A stretch of 64,000 nt of DNA from Streptomyces geranii (lineage in GTDB: Bacteria; Actinomycetota; Actinomycetes; Streptomycetales; Streptomycetaceae), in assembly GCF_002954775.1 (NCBI RefSeq), contig NZ_PJME01000029.1:60881-124880 (forward strand), written 5' to 3'. How positions within the stretch are numbered: the first letter of the stretch is position 1; each line of letters opens with the position of its first letter. Shown one piece after another: positions 42,158 through 51,340 of the stretch. Both the position numbers and the translations under genes were made by a program. The notes under the pieces were generated by a model, which searched no databases, was not told the origin of the DNA, and saw nothing but the letters and a program-made list of their open reading frames with translations.

Positions 42158-44449
42158 ATGGAGCGGCTCGGGGGCGGGGATCCGGCGCGGATGGGGTCGT
42201 ACCGGCTGATCGCCCGGCTCGGTACGGGCGGGATGGGGCAGGTGTTCCTCGCCCGCTCCGAGCGGGGGCGCACGGTCGCCGTCAAGGTCGTCCGGCCCGA
42301 CCTCGCCGAGCAGGAGGAGTTCCGGGACCGGTTCCGGGCCGAGGTCGCCGCCGCGCGCCGGGTCGGCGGGCGCTGGACGGCACCCGTGCTCGACGCCGAC
42401 ACGGAGGCCGCCGTGCCGTGGATCGCCACGGGGTACGTCGCCGGGCCGAGCCTGAGTCAGGTCGTCGGGCGCGACCACGGGCCGCTGCCCGAGCGCTCGG
42501 TGCGCATCCTGGCCGCCGGGCTCGCGCACGCCCTCCAGGACATCCACGGCGCCGGGATCGTGCACCGCGACCTGAAGCCGTCCAACGTCCTGGTCACCAT
42601 CGACGGGCCCCGCGTCATCGACTTCGGCATCGCCCGCGCCCTGGAGACGGTCACCGACGGCGGGCTCACCCAGGCGGGCGCGCTCGTCGGCTCGCCCGGC
42701 TTCATGGCACCCGAGCAGGTACGCGGTGACCGCGTGACGGCCGCCGCGGACGTCTTCTGCCTCGGCTCCGTACTCGCGTACGCCGCCACGGGTGCCCAGC
42801 CGTTCGGCGCGGTGGGCAGCGGGGCGCACGCCATGATGTTCCGCATAGCCCAGGAGGAACCCGACCTGACGGACGTCCCGGCCGGCCTGACCGACCTCCT
42901 CCGAGCCTGCCTCCGCAAGAACCCGTCCGAGCGCCCGACCCCGGACCAGATCCTCGAACACACGGGAGTATCGGCGGACGCGATCGCCGACGGCTACGAA
43001 CGGGACACCTGGCTACCGGGCACGCTGGTCGCCCAACTGGGGCGCCATGCGGTGCGGTTGCTGGAGTTCGAGGAGGGGGAGGGGGCGGGGGAGGTTTTGG
43101 GGGTGCCGGGCAGGCCAGGCACGCCGGGGGCAGCCGGGGTGCCGGGGGCGGCGAGGGTGCCCTGGGTGCCGGGAGAGCCAGGCACGTCGGGGGTGTCGGG
43201 AGCGCCGGGAGCGGCAGGGATTCCGGGAGCGCCGGGGATGCAGAGCACGCCGGGAGCGCCGGGTACGGCAGGGACGTCGGGGATGCCGGGGGCGCCAAGC
43301 ACGTCGGGCACGCCGGGTACGCCCTGGGCGCAGGGGACGGCGGGTTTGCCGGGAGCGCCAGGCATGCCGGGGGTGGCGGGAACGGCAGGGACGGCAGAGG
43401 TGCCGGGGACGTCGGGAGCGCCAAGCACGTCGGGCACGTCGGGCACGCCAAGCACTCCGGGCATCCCGGGGGCGGCGGGAGCGCCGGGGGCAGCGGGTAC
43501 GGCGGGGGCACCGGGGGTGCCGGGCCCGTCGGGCGCGCCCTGGGCGCCGGGGATGCAGAGCACGCCGGGAGCGCCAGGCATGCCGGGGGTGGCGGGAGCG
43601 GCAGGCCCGGTAGGGGTGTCGGGCACGCCGGGAGCGTCGGGGATTCCCGGGGTCGGCGACGGCCCCCCGACTCGGGTCGTGGCCGAGCATGCTCCCTCCG
43701 ACGGGGTGGTCGCTCAGCCTGCGCACGGGCATCCGCAGCAGCAGCCCCGGCAGCATCCGCAGCCCTTTGCCGCGGCGCCGAGTGACAGTCAGCGGCCTCC
43801 CGTCTGGCCCGGGGATCCGGCGCTGGAAGCGTCCGAGGTGCCGGCCGCGTGGAGTGTGAGTTTCAATCCCGGTTCCCGGTCCGGCGGTGGGTGGAACGCG
43901 CACGCGCCGGCTCCCCTCAAGCGGTCCCGGATGACGCTGGCGCTCGGTGCCGCCGCGCTGGTCGTCGCGCTCGCGGCGGGCGCCTCCGTCGTCGCCCGGA
44001 TGAACGGCGACGACGACACGCCCTCGCAGCAGCTGACCCCGACCCCGACGCCAACCTCGTCCGGTGGCTCGGCGTCGCCGGACGCGGGCGCCGTGCCGTC
44101 CGGGTACCTCGGCACCTGGACCGCGTCGATCGACAACTCCACCGGCCACAACACCCGTCGGCTGACCATCACCCAGGGCCGGGCGGGCGACCAGGTGCTG
44201 ACACTGGTCGCCGACGGCCCCACAGGCTCGGGGAGCAGCTCCTATCACTGCGTCTTCGAGGCCGGCCTCGCCCAACAGCCCACCGCCGACGCCCCGTTGA
44301 GCATCGGCCCGTCGAAGGTCACCACCGCCGAACCGGCCTCCTACTGCACCCCGGGCGGCGCCACCACCCTCACCCTCCTCCCGGACGGCACCCTGCGGCG
44401 CGCGACCGCCTCGGGTGGCGAGCAGCTGACGTACACGAAGGAGAGCTGA
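42158..44449 (+). CDS. Membrane Ser/Thr protein kinase with collagen-like linker
   Basis: This is a 763-residue Hanks-type kinase. The catalytic domain (residues 14-275) is intact: Gly loop GTGGMGQVF, K43 in AVKVV, HRDLKPSN with D138, DFG at 155-157, and GSPGFMAPEQ. Residues 315-500 are a Gly-Pro-rich collagen-like tract with irregular G-x-y triplets, containing GAPGMQSTPGAPG twice. A Gln/Pro-rich stretch then leads to one membrane helix (MTLALGAAALVVALAAGA, about residue 590). The extracellular C-terminal domain (YLGTWTASIDNST onward, two Cys) is of the lipocalin-like or beta-barrel kind. ATG 42158. The collagen-like linker is unusual; the kinase would phosphorylate cytoplasmic targets on sensing outside ligands. 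Confidence 0.92.
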   Translation: MERLGGGDPARMGSYRLIARLGTGGMGQVFLARSERGRTVAVKVVRPDLAEQEEFRDRFRAEVAAARRVGGRWTAPVLDADTEAAVPWIATGYVAGPSLSQVVGRDHGPLPERSVRILAAGLAHALQDIHGAGIVHRDLKPSNVLVTIDGPRVIDFGIARALETVTDGGLTQAGALVGSPGFMAPEQVRGDRVTAAADVFCLGSVLAYAATGAQPFGAVGSGAHAMMFRIAQEEPDLTDVPAGLTDLLRACLRKNPSERPTPDQILEHTGVSADAIADGYERDTWLPGTLVAQLGRHAVRLLEFEEGEGAGEVLGVPGRPGTPGAAGVPGAARVPWVPGEPGTSGVSGAPGAAGIPGAPGMQSTPGAPGTAGTSGMPGAPSTSGTPGTPWAQGTAGLPGAPGMPGVAGTAGTAEVPGTSGAPSTSGTSGTPSTPGIPGAAGAPGAAGTAGAPGVPGPSGAPWAPGMQSTPGAPGMPGVAGAAGPVGVSGTPGASGIPGVGDGPPTRVVAEHAPSDGVVAQPAHGHPQQQPRQHPQPFAAAPSDSQRPPVWPGDPALEASEVPAAWSVSFNPGSRSGGGWNAHAPAPLKRSRMTLALGAAALVVALAAGASVVARMNGDDDTPSQQLTPTPTPTSSGGSASPDAGAVPSGYLGTWTASIDNSTGHNTRRLTITQGRAGDQVLTLVADGPTGSGSSSYHCVFEAGLAQQPTADAPLSIGPSKVTTAEPASYCTPGGATTLTLLPDGTLRRATASGGEQLTYTKES
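43095..43665. repeat. Coding Gly-Pro repeat (collagen-like tract)
   Basis: GGNGCNCCGGG-type codon repeats encode roughly sixty G-x-y triplets inside the kinase gene. The antisense strand also reads as Gly-Pro repeats in open frames, which should not be taken as genes. Confidence 0.9.
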
Positions 44450-44546
44450 ACGTCCGGCGAACTTCCTTTGCCCGTACGGGACTTGCGGTGCCGCTGATCG
44501 TAAAGTGACCCCACCATCCGGCTCCGGGGCTTGCGGGGGCACCCAC

Positions 44547-46094
44547 ATGGAGTGGCTGAGCGCAGAGAACGTCGTGGCCGTGGCGACCGCCGGTGTCGGC
44601 ATCGTCGCGTCGGCGGTCATGGTCTGGTACGAGCGCCGGGTGCCGCGCCGGAAACGGGTCGGGTACCGCGTACAGATGGACAACCCGATAGGCGACGGCG
44701 CCCAGTCGGGCCGGGCCAACGTCCGGCTCGGGCTGTTCGACGAGGCGCCCGGGATGCACCGGGCCACGCTGGTGCTGCTGCGCATCGAGAACGACGGTTC
44801 GCAGGGCATCGCCCACGAGGACTACACGAGCCGTGAACTGCACGGCCTCACCGTGGAGTTCACCGACCGGGCCATCCACGGCGTGTCGGTCACCCAACCA
44901 CCGGGCACCGACCACCTGATGAGCCACTTCACCCCGCACGCCGGCTTCGGCTACGACACCGGCGGCAACACCCTGCGCATCCCGCGCGTCCCGCTCAACC
45001 GGGGCGAGCACTTCAAGCTGCTGGTGCTGCTGTCGGGCGGCGACGTGGGCTGCGACATCCGGCTCGTCGGCGGCATCCGGGACGGCGAGGTGCACCCCAA
45101 CCGCAGTGCCACGCCCGACGACAAGCCGCCCCTGTTCAGCCGCGCGGCCCGGCTGATCACCATCATCCTCACGGCGTCCGTGGTGACCCTCGCGAGCATC
45201 GTCGTCGTCCGGGACGACAACCCGCCCCCGCTCGGCTGCGAGAAGGGCACGCTGACGGTGGTCGGTTCGACCGCCTTCGCGCTGGTCGCGCAGGGGCTGG
45301 CGAAGGAGTACGAGAAGGACTGCGAGGGCTCCGACATCAGGGTCGAGGCGCGGGGCAGCACCGCGGGCGTGGCCGAACTCGCCGCCATGCAGGGCGAGTC
45401 GAGGGCGAAACGGGCCTCGGTGATCGCGTTCTCGGACGGCCGCGACAAGGGCGCCGACGCCGCGCTGCGGGCCGAGCCGGTCGCCCTGTCGGTGTTCACG
45501 CTGGTCGCCGACAAGGGGCTGAACCTCGACCAGGGGCTGACCCTGGCACAGGTCAGGCGCCTCTACTCCGGGGCCGTCCACCACTGGGACGACCTGGACC
45601 CGGCCCTGCCGCACTGGCGGGTCGTGCTGGTCAGCCGGGACGCCGACTCCGGTACCCGGCAGGTGTTCCAGGACCGGGTGCTCGACGGCGCGTGGGAGGG
45701 CGTACCCAGCACCTCACTGGGCTGCGATCCGCAGACGGACACCGCAGCCCCCGTACGCTGCGAACTCGGCTCCACGGCCGACGTGTTGAAGAAGGTCGCC
45801 ACGACGAAGGGGGCCATCGGCTACAGCGAACTCGGCCAGGCGAGGCAGCACGGGACCACGGTGGACCGGATCGCCCTCGACGGCGCCGCCGCCGACGTGG
45901 ACGCCATCGAGTACGACGGCAGCCGCTACCCGTACCGGGGCGTGGAGAACGCCTACACCTACGCCGACCTGCCCGCCGGCTCCCTCGCGGGCAGCTTCCT
46001 CAACTACGTGCGCAGCCACGGCCAGGCGGCCATCCGGAACAACGGGCACATCCCGTGCACGGCGACGGCGGGGGAGCGGCTGTGCGACGAATAG
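44547..46094 (+). CDS. Membrane-anchored PstS-like phosphate/substrate-binding protein
   Basis: This is a 515-residue protein. A first membrane helix (VVAVATAGVGIVASAVMVW) is followed by a cytoplasmic or lateral domain of about 180 residues with beta-sandwich character, then a second helix (LITIILTASVVTLASIVVV). A C-terminal PBP-type domain (residues 245-515) follows, with the PstS-like opening GTLTVVGSTAFALVAQGLAK, RGSTAGVAELAAMQ and the loop SRDADSGTRQVFQDRVL that contacts the ligand. There are four Cys, probably paired. ATG 44547 is preferred over GTG 44505. It sits between the receptor kinase and another binding-protein fusion, suggesting a surface-sensing cluster. No ABC permease is present. 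Confidence 0.75.
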   Translation: MEWLSAENVVAVATAGVGIVASAVMVWYERRVPRRKRVGYRVQMDNPIGDGAQSGRANVRLGLFDEAPGMHRATLVLLRIENDGSQGIAHEDYTSRELHGLTVEFTDRAIHGVSVTQPPGTDHLMSHFTPHAGFGYDTGGNTLRIPRVPLNRGEHFKLLVLLSGGDVGCDIRLVGGIRDGEVHPNRSATPDDKPPLFSRAARLITIILTASVVTLASIVVVRDDNPPPLGCEKGTLTVVGSTAFALVAQGLAKEYEKDCEGSDIRVEARGSTAGVAELAAMQGESRAKRASVIAFSDGRDKGADAALRAEPVALSVFTLVADKGLNLDQGLTLAQVRRLYSGAVHHWDDLDPALPHWRVVLVSRDADSGTRQVFQDRVLDGAWEGVPSTSLGCDPQTDTAAPVRCELGSTADVLKKVATTKGAIGYSELGQARQHGTTVDRIALDGAAADVDAIEYDGSRYPYRGVENAYTYADLPAGSLAGSFLNYVRSHGQAAIRNNGHIPCTATAGERLCDE

Positions 46095-46207
46095 CCGTAC
46101 CGGGGGCGGGGGTTCGAGAGGCGCGCGGACGAATAGCCGTACCGGGGGCGGAGGTTCGAGAGGCGCACACACGAACAGCCCTACCGGCGGAGCGGGTTCA
46201 GGACGCG
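46085..46207. repeat. 42-bp tandem repeat between convergent genes
   Basis: Nearly identical 42-bp units starting at 46091 and 46133 (ATAGCCGTACCGGGGGCGG, then GGTTCGAGAGGCGC) are followed by a diverged third at 46175. The array spans the stop of the PstS-like gene and the stop of the convergent fusion gene. Confidence 0.85.
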
Positions 46208-48960
46208 CACGGCGGCCCCTGGCGTTCGCTCGACTCGTCCTGTCGGTACGCGCCGCAGGCCACCATCGCCCTTGGCCCGTCCGCCAGTTGGCGCAGCAGG
46301 ACGAGTGTCTTGTCGACGGGCGGCGCGTTGCTGCCCTCGGCGTAGGAGACGGAACCGGTCGCCCCGTCGAAGCGGACGCCGTTGCGCAGTTCGATGAGGA
46401 CGGAGTTGCGGGTGATGTCGGGGTCGCTCTGGTAGGCCTCGGACACCGCCTGGCTGAGGGCGTGGAAGGCGTCGTAGGAGACCGCCGAGTGGCCGTCCTG
46501 GCGCCAGGGGTCGGTGCCCTCGGTGGTGTCGGCCACGAAGGTCTCGTACTCCCCGACGAACTGCTGGGTCTTGACGCTCGCTCCGGAGGCGACGGTGCCG
46601 CCGGCCGGCATCCGGTGCGCGGAGTAGTACAGGCGCAGCCAGGTCTTGTTGCGGAAGACGCCGGTCTGGGCGACGTTCGTCAGTTCGTTGCCGCCTAGGA
46701 CGGTGATGTCCTGGCCGAGGCAAGTCCCTTCCAGATCCATGGAGTTGACGAACGCCCTGAAGTCCTTGGCCCGAGCCGACCAGTACACGACCGACCTCGG
46801 CCGCTCGGAGAGCGTGTCGCAGATCATGCGCGCGAGGATGTCGGCGCTGACCAGATTGGCCTTGGCGTCCGGGTCCGGGGGGTCGAAGTCGCCCTCCTGG
46901 TTGAAGTTGAACACGGTCTCGTCGGCGGGGAAGTCGGCCCGGAAGCGGGCGGCGAGACTGCGGCTGTAGAGGTCCGTGGAGCTCTCGACCACGATGGCGT
47001 GCTCGGCGGGGGCGCACGCGTCCTCGCTGTCGGGCAGGGCGACGATGTTCTCCCGGTCGGCGAAGGCCGCCTCGATCCGGGCCTCGCGTGAATTGGCGGG
47101 CGTGAACGGCCAGTAGCTGAAGCTCGCGTCGCCCTGCGCCATCTCGTCGGCGGTCGCGGTGGTGCCGATGGTCGGGATGCGGGCCCGCCCGAGCACCTGG
47201 AGCGCGGCCCTGGTCTCGTCCCGGCTCTGCGCGTACCCGAGCACCCCGACGATCCGTCCCTGCTCGGGCCGCCCGCGCTCGGCGCGCACCTCGCGGACGA
47301 GCGCCTCGGCCATGGCCTCGGCGTTGCGGAACCCCAGACCGGTCTCGCGCACGTCGACGTGCAGCGGTACGAGGGTGGAGTTGGAGGCGGCGGCCTCGTT
47401 CAGCGTGCGCTGCCACATGGCGATGCCGCGCAGTTCGGGGATGGTGCCGTCGAACCGGGTCTGGTCCTCGGTCTCCGGAATCTGGGCGATGAACACGACG
47501 ACGGTCCGCACCTCCCGCCCGGTCTCCGCGTACTCGGCGACCCGGGCGTTCTCGGCCTTGATGGCGTCCGTGGCCGCCTTGTACCAGGCCACGGCCTGTA
47601 CGGGGATCTCCTCGGCGGGCCCGGAGTCGGCCACCGAGTCGGTGCCGCCGAGACAGTCGGTGGGCGCCCCGATGACCCGCGGCACGATCAGCACCGCGGC
47701 GAGCACGGCGAGGACGGCGGCCCCGGCCATGACCGAGGTCGGCACGTACCGGTGGAAGGTGAACGTCCGCGGCCTGAGCCGCCCGACATAGGTTCCGTCC
47801 CCCTCGAACTCGCTCTCCTCAAGGGACACCAGCACCGGCGGCCCACCGTCGTCACCGAGCCGCCCGGCGGCCTCGGGAAAGGTGTGCTCGACGAGTCGTA
47901 CGGCGGTGGTGGGGGTGTCGGGGGAAGCGGAGGCGGTAGCGGTGCCGGCGCCGAGATCCCTGAGCAGGGCGTCGGAGGGTGCCCCGACGGCCAGGACGAG
48001 CGGGCCGGGTGGCCGGGCGGTGGCTCGGGCGCCGTGGCGGCAGTGGTGCAGGGCGCGCAGGAAGCGTTCGGCGGCGCGGGCGCCGGGAGCGCCGGGCGGC
48101 GGGATCTCGACGATGATCACGGGCCGGGCGGTACGGCGCCGCCGCCCGGGCCGGAACCGGCCGACCGGCGGCCGGCTCAGATCCTCCAGCAGGGCGCGCA
48201 GCACGAACGCGTCGAGTTCGCGCAGCGCGCCCGCGTGCTCGGGGTGGTGCGGATTGCGCAGGTGAGGGGCGCGTTCGGCGCCCACGTCGTCCATCACCTT
48301 GAAGAGGTTCTGCCCGCTCGCGGCGGGCTGCTCCCGGCCGAGCCAGCCCCGCATCACCCGGCGCGAGATCCACGCCGACCACACCCGGCGGGGCCCGCGC
48401 TGCACGAACGACAGCCAGGACAGCCGCGTCAGCAGCCCGGCCACCCCGCCGAGCACGACACCCACATCCGGGGCGTCCATCCGCGTGAACGCCAGCAACC
48501 CGCCACGCCTGGCCCGCCGTTCACCGGCGTGGCTCCGTAACTCCTTCTCCCAGGAACCCTGCGCCCAGCGCCCGGGATTGTCCTTGATGAACAGGACGAG
48601 ATCCCGCACGACATGGAAGTACGGGAACCGGTCGGGCGTGAGATGCCCGGTCGCACCCCGGCTCAACTCCGTCCCGGCGTCGACGGCGAGGAGGTCCTGG
48701 TCGCCCGCGGTGGTGAGATGGGCGTAGGGGACCCGGCGCGAGTTGTCGGTGCGCATGGCGTCGATCAGCGGGTCGACGATGCGCTGGACCCCGGTGCGGT
48801 ACGTGGCTTCCGGCACGCGGAGCACGAACAGGGGCGGGCTGGTGTCGAGGCTCGCGCGACTGCCGTGATCGGGGACGACGGCCGACCGGAACTCACGGAT
48901 GAAGTCGATGGCACGGTCGCCGGGAAAGTTGCGGTCGGGTCTGTCGCCGGATGACGGCAT
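46198..48960 (-). CDS. Cytoplasmic domain–TM–type-1 periplasmic-binding protein fusion
   Basis: This is a 920-residue protein. Residues 1-410 form a cytoplasmic region with no complete Walker motif; segments such as PLFVLRVPEATYRTGVQRIV, RPVIIVEIPPPGAPGARAAE and GPLVLAVGAPSD suggest an alpha/beta NTPase-like or signalling fold. One membrane helix follows (MAGAAVLAVLAAVLIVPRVI, about residue 435). Residues 460-920 are a type-1 PBP/ABC substrate-binding fold (RIVGVLGYAQSRDETRAALQ, IPTIGTTATADEMA, VSADILARMICDTLS) as in amino-acid receptors. The topology puts the binding domain outside. With the kinase and PstS-like gene it suggests a ligand-sensing locus. The tail overlaps a 42-bp tandem repeat. 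Confidence 0.7.
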   Translation of the reverse strand: MPSSGDRPDRNFPGDRAIDFIREFRSAVVPDHGSRASLDTSPPLFVLRVPEATYRTGVQRIVDPLIDAMRTDNSRRVPYAHLTTAGDQDLLAVDAGTELSRGATGHLTPDRFPYFHVVRDLVLFIKDNPGRWAQGSWEKELRSHAGERRARRGGLLAFTRMDAPDVGVVLGGVAGLLTRLSWLSFVQRGPRRVWSAWISRRVMRGWLGREQPAASGQNLFKVMDDVGAERAPHLRNPHHPEHAGALRELDAFVLRALLEDLSRPPVGRFRPGRRRRTARPVIIVEIPPPGAPGARAAERFLRALHHCRHGARATARPPGPLVLAVGAPSDALLRDLGAGTATASASPDTPTTAVRLVEHTFPEAAGRLGDDGGPPVLVSLEESEFEGDGTYVGRLRPRTFTFHRYVPTSVMAGAAVLAVLAAVLIVPRVIGAPTDCLGGTDSVADSGPAEEIPVQAVAWYKAATDAIKAENARVAEYAETGREVRTVVVFIAQIPETEDQTRFDGTIPELRGIAMWQRTLNEAAASNSTLVPLHVDVRETGLGFRNAEAMAEALVREVRAERGRPEQGRIVGVLGYAQSRDETRAALQVLGRARIPTIGTTATADEMAQGDASFSYWPFTPANSREARIEAAFADRENIVALPDSEDACAPAEHAIVVESSTDLYSRSLAARFRADFPADETVFNFNQEGDFDPPDPDAKANLVSADILARMICDTLSERPRSVVYWSARAKDFRAFVNSMDLEGTCLGQDITVLGGNELTNVAQTGVFRNKTWLRLYYSAHRMPAGGTVASGASVKTQQFVGEYETFVADTTEGTDPWRQDGHSAVSYDAFHALSQAVSEAYQSDPDITRNSVLIELRNGVRFDGATGSVSYAEGSNAPPVDKTLVLLRQLADGPRAMVACGAYRQDESSERQGPPCAS

Positions 48961-49085
48961 GCGGACTCCCGCGCTGTCAACTGTGCGTGTCCGAAAGGGA
49001 GTTGAAGGTTACTCGGGGAACTGTGGTGACCACAACGAGTTGCGCGGAGAGTGTGGACTCCGGTGCCCTCTTGTTACCGGGTGGC

Positions 49086-50206
49086 GTGGCCTGGAAGATC
49101 CGTGAGGCCAAGAAGCAGTCGAAGCTGCCGGGGCTGGACACCCGGACAGGGTCCCCCGACCCGGCGGCGGTGCGAACAGGCCCGAGGCCAGGACGAAGAC
49201 GGCCAACTGGGCGCGGACGTAAGGAAACTGCTCGCCTCCGGCCTCCCGGAGGAGGTCCTGTACAGGGTGTGGCTCGCCGCCGCCCGCGGAGGGGGACCTG
49301 CGGGCGGCGGTGCTGCGGGAGATCGGTTCGACGGCGGACGCCCTGACCCGTGCCGTTCCGGTGCCGCACTTCGTCCCGGCCCTGGAAGCCGTCGTGACCG
49401 GGGCGGACGCCGACCTCGGACTCCGTCTGCTCCTGAGGGTGTTGAAGGCGCACGCGGTACCGGTGGAGAAGGAACAGTACGACCGGCTGCCGGCGCTCGG
49501 TGACCTCCTGGCCCACCCCGGGAGGGCCGTGTTCGAAGGACTTCACGTACGGTGGCCGCCGCTCGACCCTGGCCGGCGCGACTTCGTGTTCGACTTCGGG
49601 CTGTCGGCCCTCGCCTCGCTGTTCTCGGGCCCATGGGGGTACGAGGGCACCGTGCGGGAGAACATCGAGCGGCTGGTTCTCGCGGACGCGGGTCTGGCTC
49701 CCGGCTCGCAGGCGGCGGTTCTCCTCGACGACGTACTCCGGCTGCGGGAGTCTCCGCTGTCCGCCGACACGATCACCACGCTGTGGCTGGCCGCGTCGAA
49801 CGGCGATCCGGGCGGGGGCGTCGACGTGGAGGGCCGGGACTGGCTCGGGCGGATCGCGGACGTGTGCCGGGAACGGCTGCGTGAGGTCGCACCCGGATAC
49901 GAGGCCGCTCCTGTCGTGCCGCGTGCCCACCCCGCCGGTCTGACGGAAGAGGTGCGTGGTGAACTCCGGGAGATGGCGCCCGCGTTGGCGACGCGCACGG
50001 TGAACTCGCACGGCCACGAGGTCACCGGTTCCGCCGCGACGAACGCCCTGGAGCAGGTCGTCGGCCTGGTCGATCCCGACCTGGGGTTCCGGCTGTTCCT
50101 CCGGGTCCTGGACGGGTTGTCGGTGCCGCTCACGCGGGAGCGGCGAGGGCGGTACGTTTCGATCGGGGAGAGGTTCGGGTACGGGGAGTATCTCGTCAGC
50201 CGGTGA
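49086..50206 (+). pseudogene. Frameshifted hypothetical gene
   Basis: One protein can be followed across all three plus frames. It starts near GTG 49086 (VAWKIREAKKQSKLPGLDTR), shifts +1 near 49165 (GQDEDGQLGADVRKLLASGL, PEEVLYRVWLAAA) and shifts +1 again near 49285 (AEGDLRAAVLREIGSTADAL). The final frame, open from GTG 49310 to 50206 (298 residues), has two similar halves: DADLGLRLLLRVLKAHAVPV and DPDLGFRLFLRVLDGLSVPL. The family is not recognised. It is either a decayed gene or an assembly with two inserted bases. The GTG 49310 ORF could still be translated. Confidence 0.55.
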
Positions 50207-50272
50207 GATTCCCCCGGCACGGCTCGGGCCGCCGTGGACACGGCCTTCGCGAGGGGGCCTCCCGACGCTGCC

Positions 50273-51061
50273 TCACCGCGCCTCCGGAGGCCGCTGCCGA
50301 GGCATGTTCGGCCGGGCCCCCGGGGCCGCGATCCCGAAGCGGCCCTGGTGGACCGTCGCGTCCTGCCTGGGTACCCCCGCCCCCGCCGACTGCATCCCCA
50401 ACGGCACGCCCCCCGACCGGAACTCCACCATCCAGTCCGCCGTCTCCGCCCGCACCAGCTCCGTCACGTCCTCCGAGAAACGCCGCAGCACGCCCAGGCA
50501 CCGGTCCGCCGCCTCGCTCGCCGTGCCCTCCGTCGGGCCCAGCACCTCCCGTACGCTCTCCGACGCCCACTCGAACTGCAGCACCTGAAGGCGCCGCTGC
50601 ACCGCCTGCGCGGTCGCCACGTCCCTTATCCAGCCCGAGGTGACCCCGAAGTACCGGTCCGCGCCCACGCACGCGACCGCGAGCAGCAGGGCCAGATAGC
50701 CCCAGGGGGCGACCCCGCCCAGCACCCCGGTGAGGTCCAGCAGCGGCAGTGCGGCGCCGGCGACCGCGCCGAGGGCGGCGCCCGTACGGAGGACGCGGGC
50801 GCCCCGGCGCTTCCACACGCGGTCCGTGAGGTACCAGGCCGCCGTCTCCAGGGCCCCCTGCTCCACCCACCGGTACAGCTCGTCCAGGCGCGGTGCGGGC
50901 TCGCCCCAGTCTCCGAGGGGGAAGGGCCGGCCGGCGAGGTCCCCGGGCCGCAGCCCGGTGAAACCGAGCCCGGCGGGACCGGGGCCCGCGGGACCCTCGC
51001 TCCGCCCGTCGTGCGGCGGTCTCTGGGACGGCCCCTCGGGCTGCATCTCCGGCTGGCTCAC
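50273..51061 (-). CDS. Two-helix membrane protein (SLATT-like)
   Basis: This 262-residue protein has a Pro/Gly-rich N-terminus and an amphipathic region LDELYRWVEQGALETAAWYL. Two membrane helices follow (TGAALGAVAGAALPLLDLTG and LGGVAPWGYLALLLAVACVG), then a long cytoplasmic helix (TAQAVQRRLQVLQFEWASES) and a disordered tail. This layout matches SLATT domains, 2-TM proteins predicted as pore-forming effectors in nucleotide-second-messenger systems. No SMODS/CD-NTase gene is adjacent, so a conflict role is uncertain. GTG 51061 has AAGGAG 6 nt upstream, better than TTG 51076. Confidence 0.6.
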   Translation of the reverse strand: MSQPEMQPEGPSQRPPHDGRSEGPAGPGPAGLGFTGLRPGDLAGRPFPLGDWGEPAPRLDELYRWVEQGALETAAWYLTDRVWKRRGARVLRTGAALGAVAGAALPLLDLTGVLGGVAPWGYLALLLAVACVGADRYFGVTSGWIRDVATAQAVQRRLQVLQFEWASESVREVLGPTEGTASEAADRCLGVLRRFSEDVTELVRAETADWMVEFRSGGVPLGMQSAGAGVPRQDATVHQGRFGIAAPGARPNMPRQRPPEAR

Positions 51062-51340
51062 CCGGCACTCCTTCAATCACGGTGCGTGACACCGTACGGG
51101 TGTCCGCGTGACGTCTGATGCGGTTGGTAAAGCTGTCGTGCCGCCCCATTCCTACCGCCCAATGGGTGGCGATGGCCGGGCTTTCGTTTCTTTTCCGCTC
51201 GGAAGACGTCCTTGATCAGGTATGGCACCGCTTCCGGCTCACTCGAAAGAGTGCTGGAGCGACGGCCACCCCGACCACGTAGGCTCGTGCCGAACGCCGA
51301 AAGCGCAAGTCTCGTGAGTTTCGTGAGTGAGGAGCTGATC

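Noticed and set aside
42994..43626. Minus-strand frames reading as Gly-Pro repeat proteins opposite the kinase linker
   Set aside because: They are the reverse complement of a GC-rich triplet repeat and have no independent start signal; the kinase frame is clearly the coding one.
50273..51061. CBASS-type defence system around the SLATT-like protein
   Set aside because: No CD-NTase/SMODS gene is near; the adjacent genes are a decayed gene and ybaB-recR.
51077..51340. SRP RNA or tRNA gene upstream of ybaB
   Set aside because: I looked for tRNA arms and the SRP Alu/GNAR features; only a short CCCATT/AATGGG inverted repeat is present.
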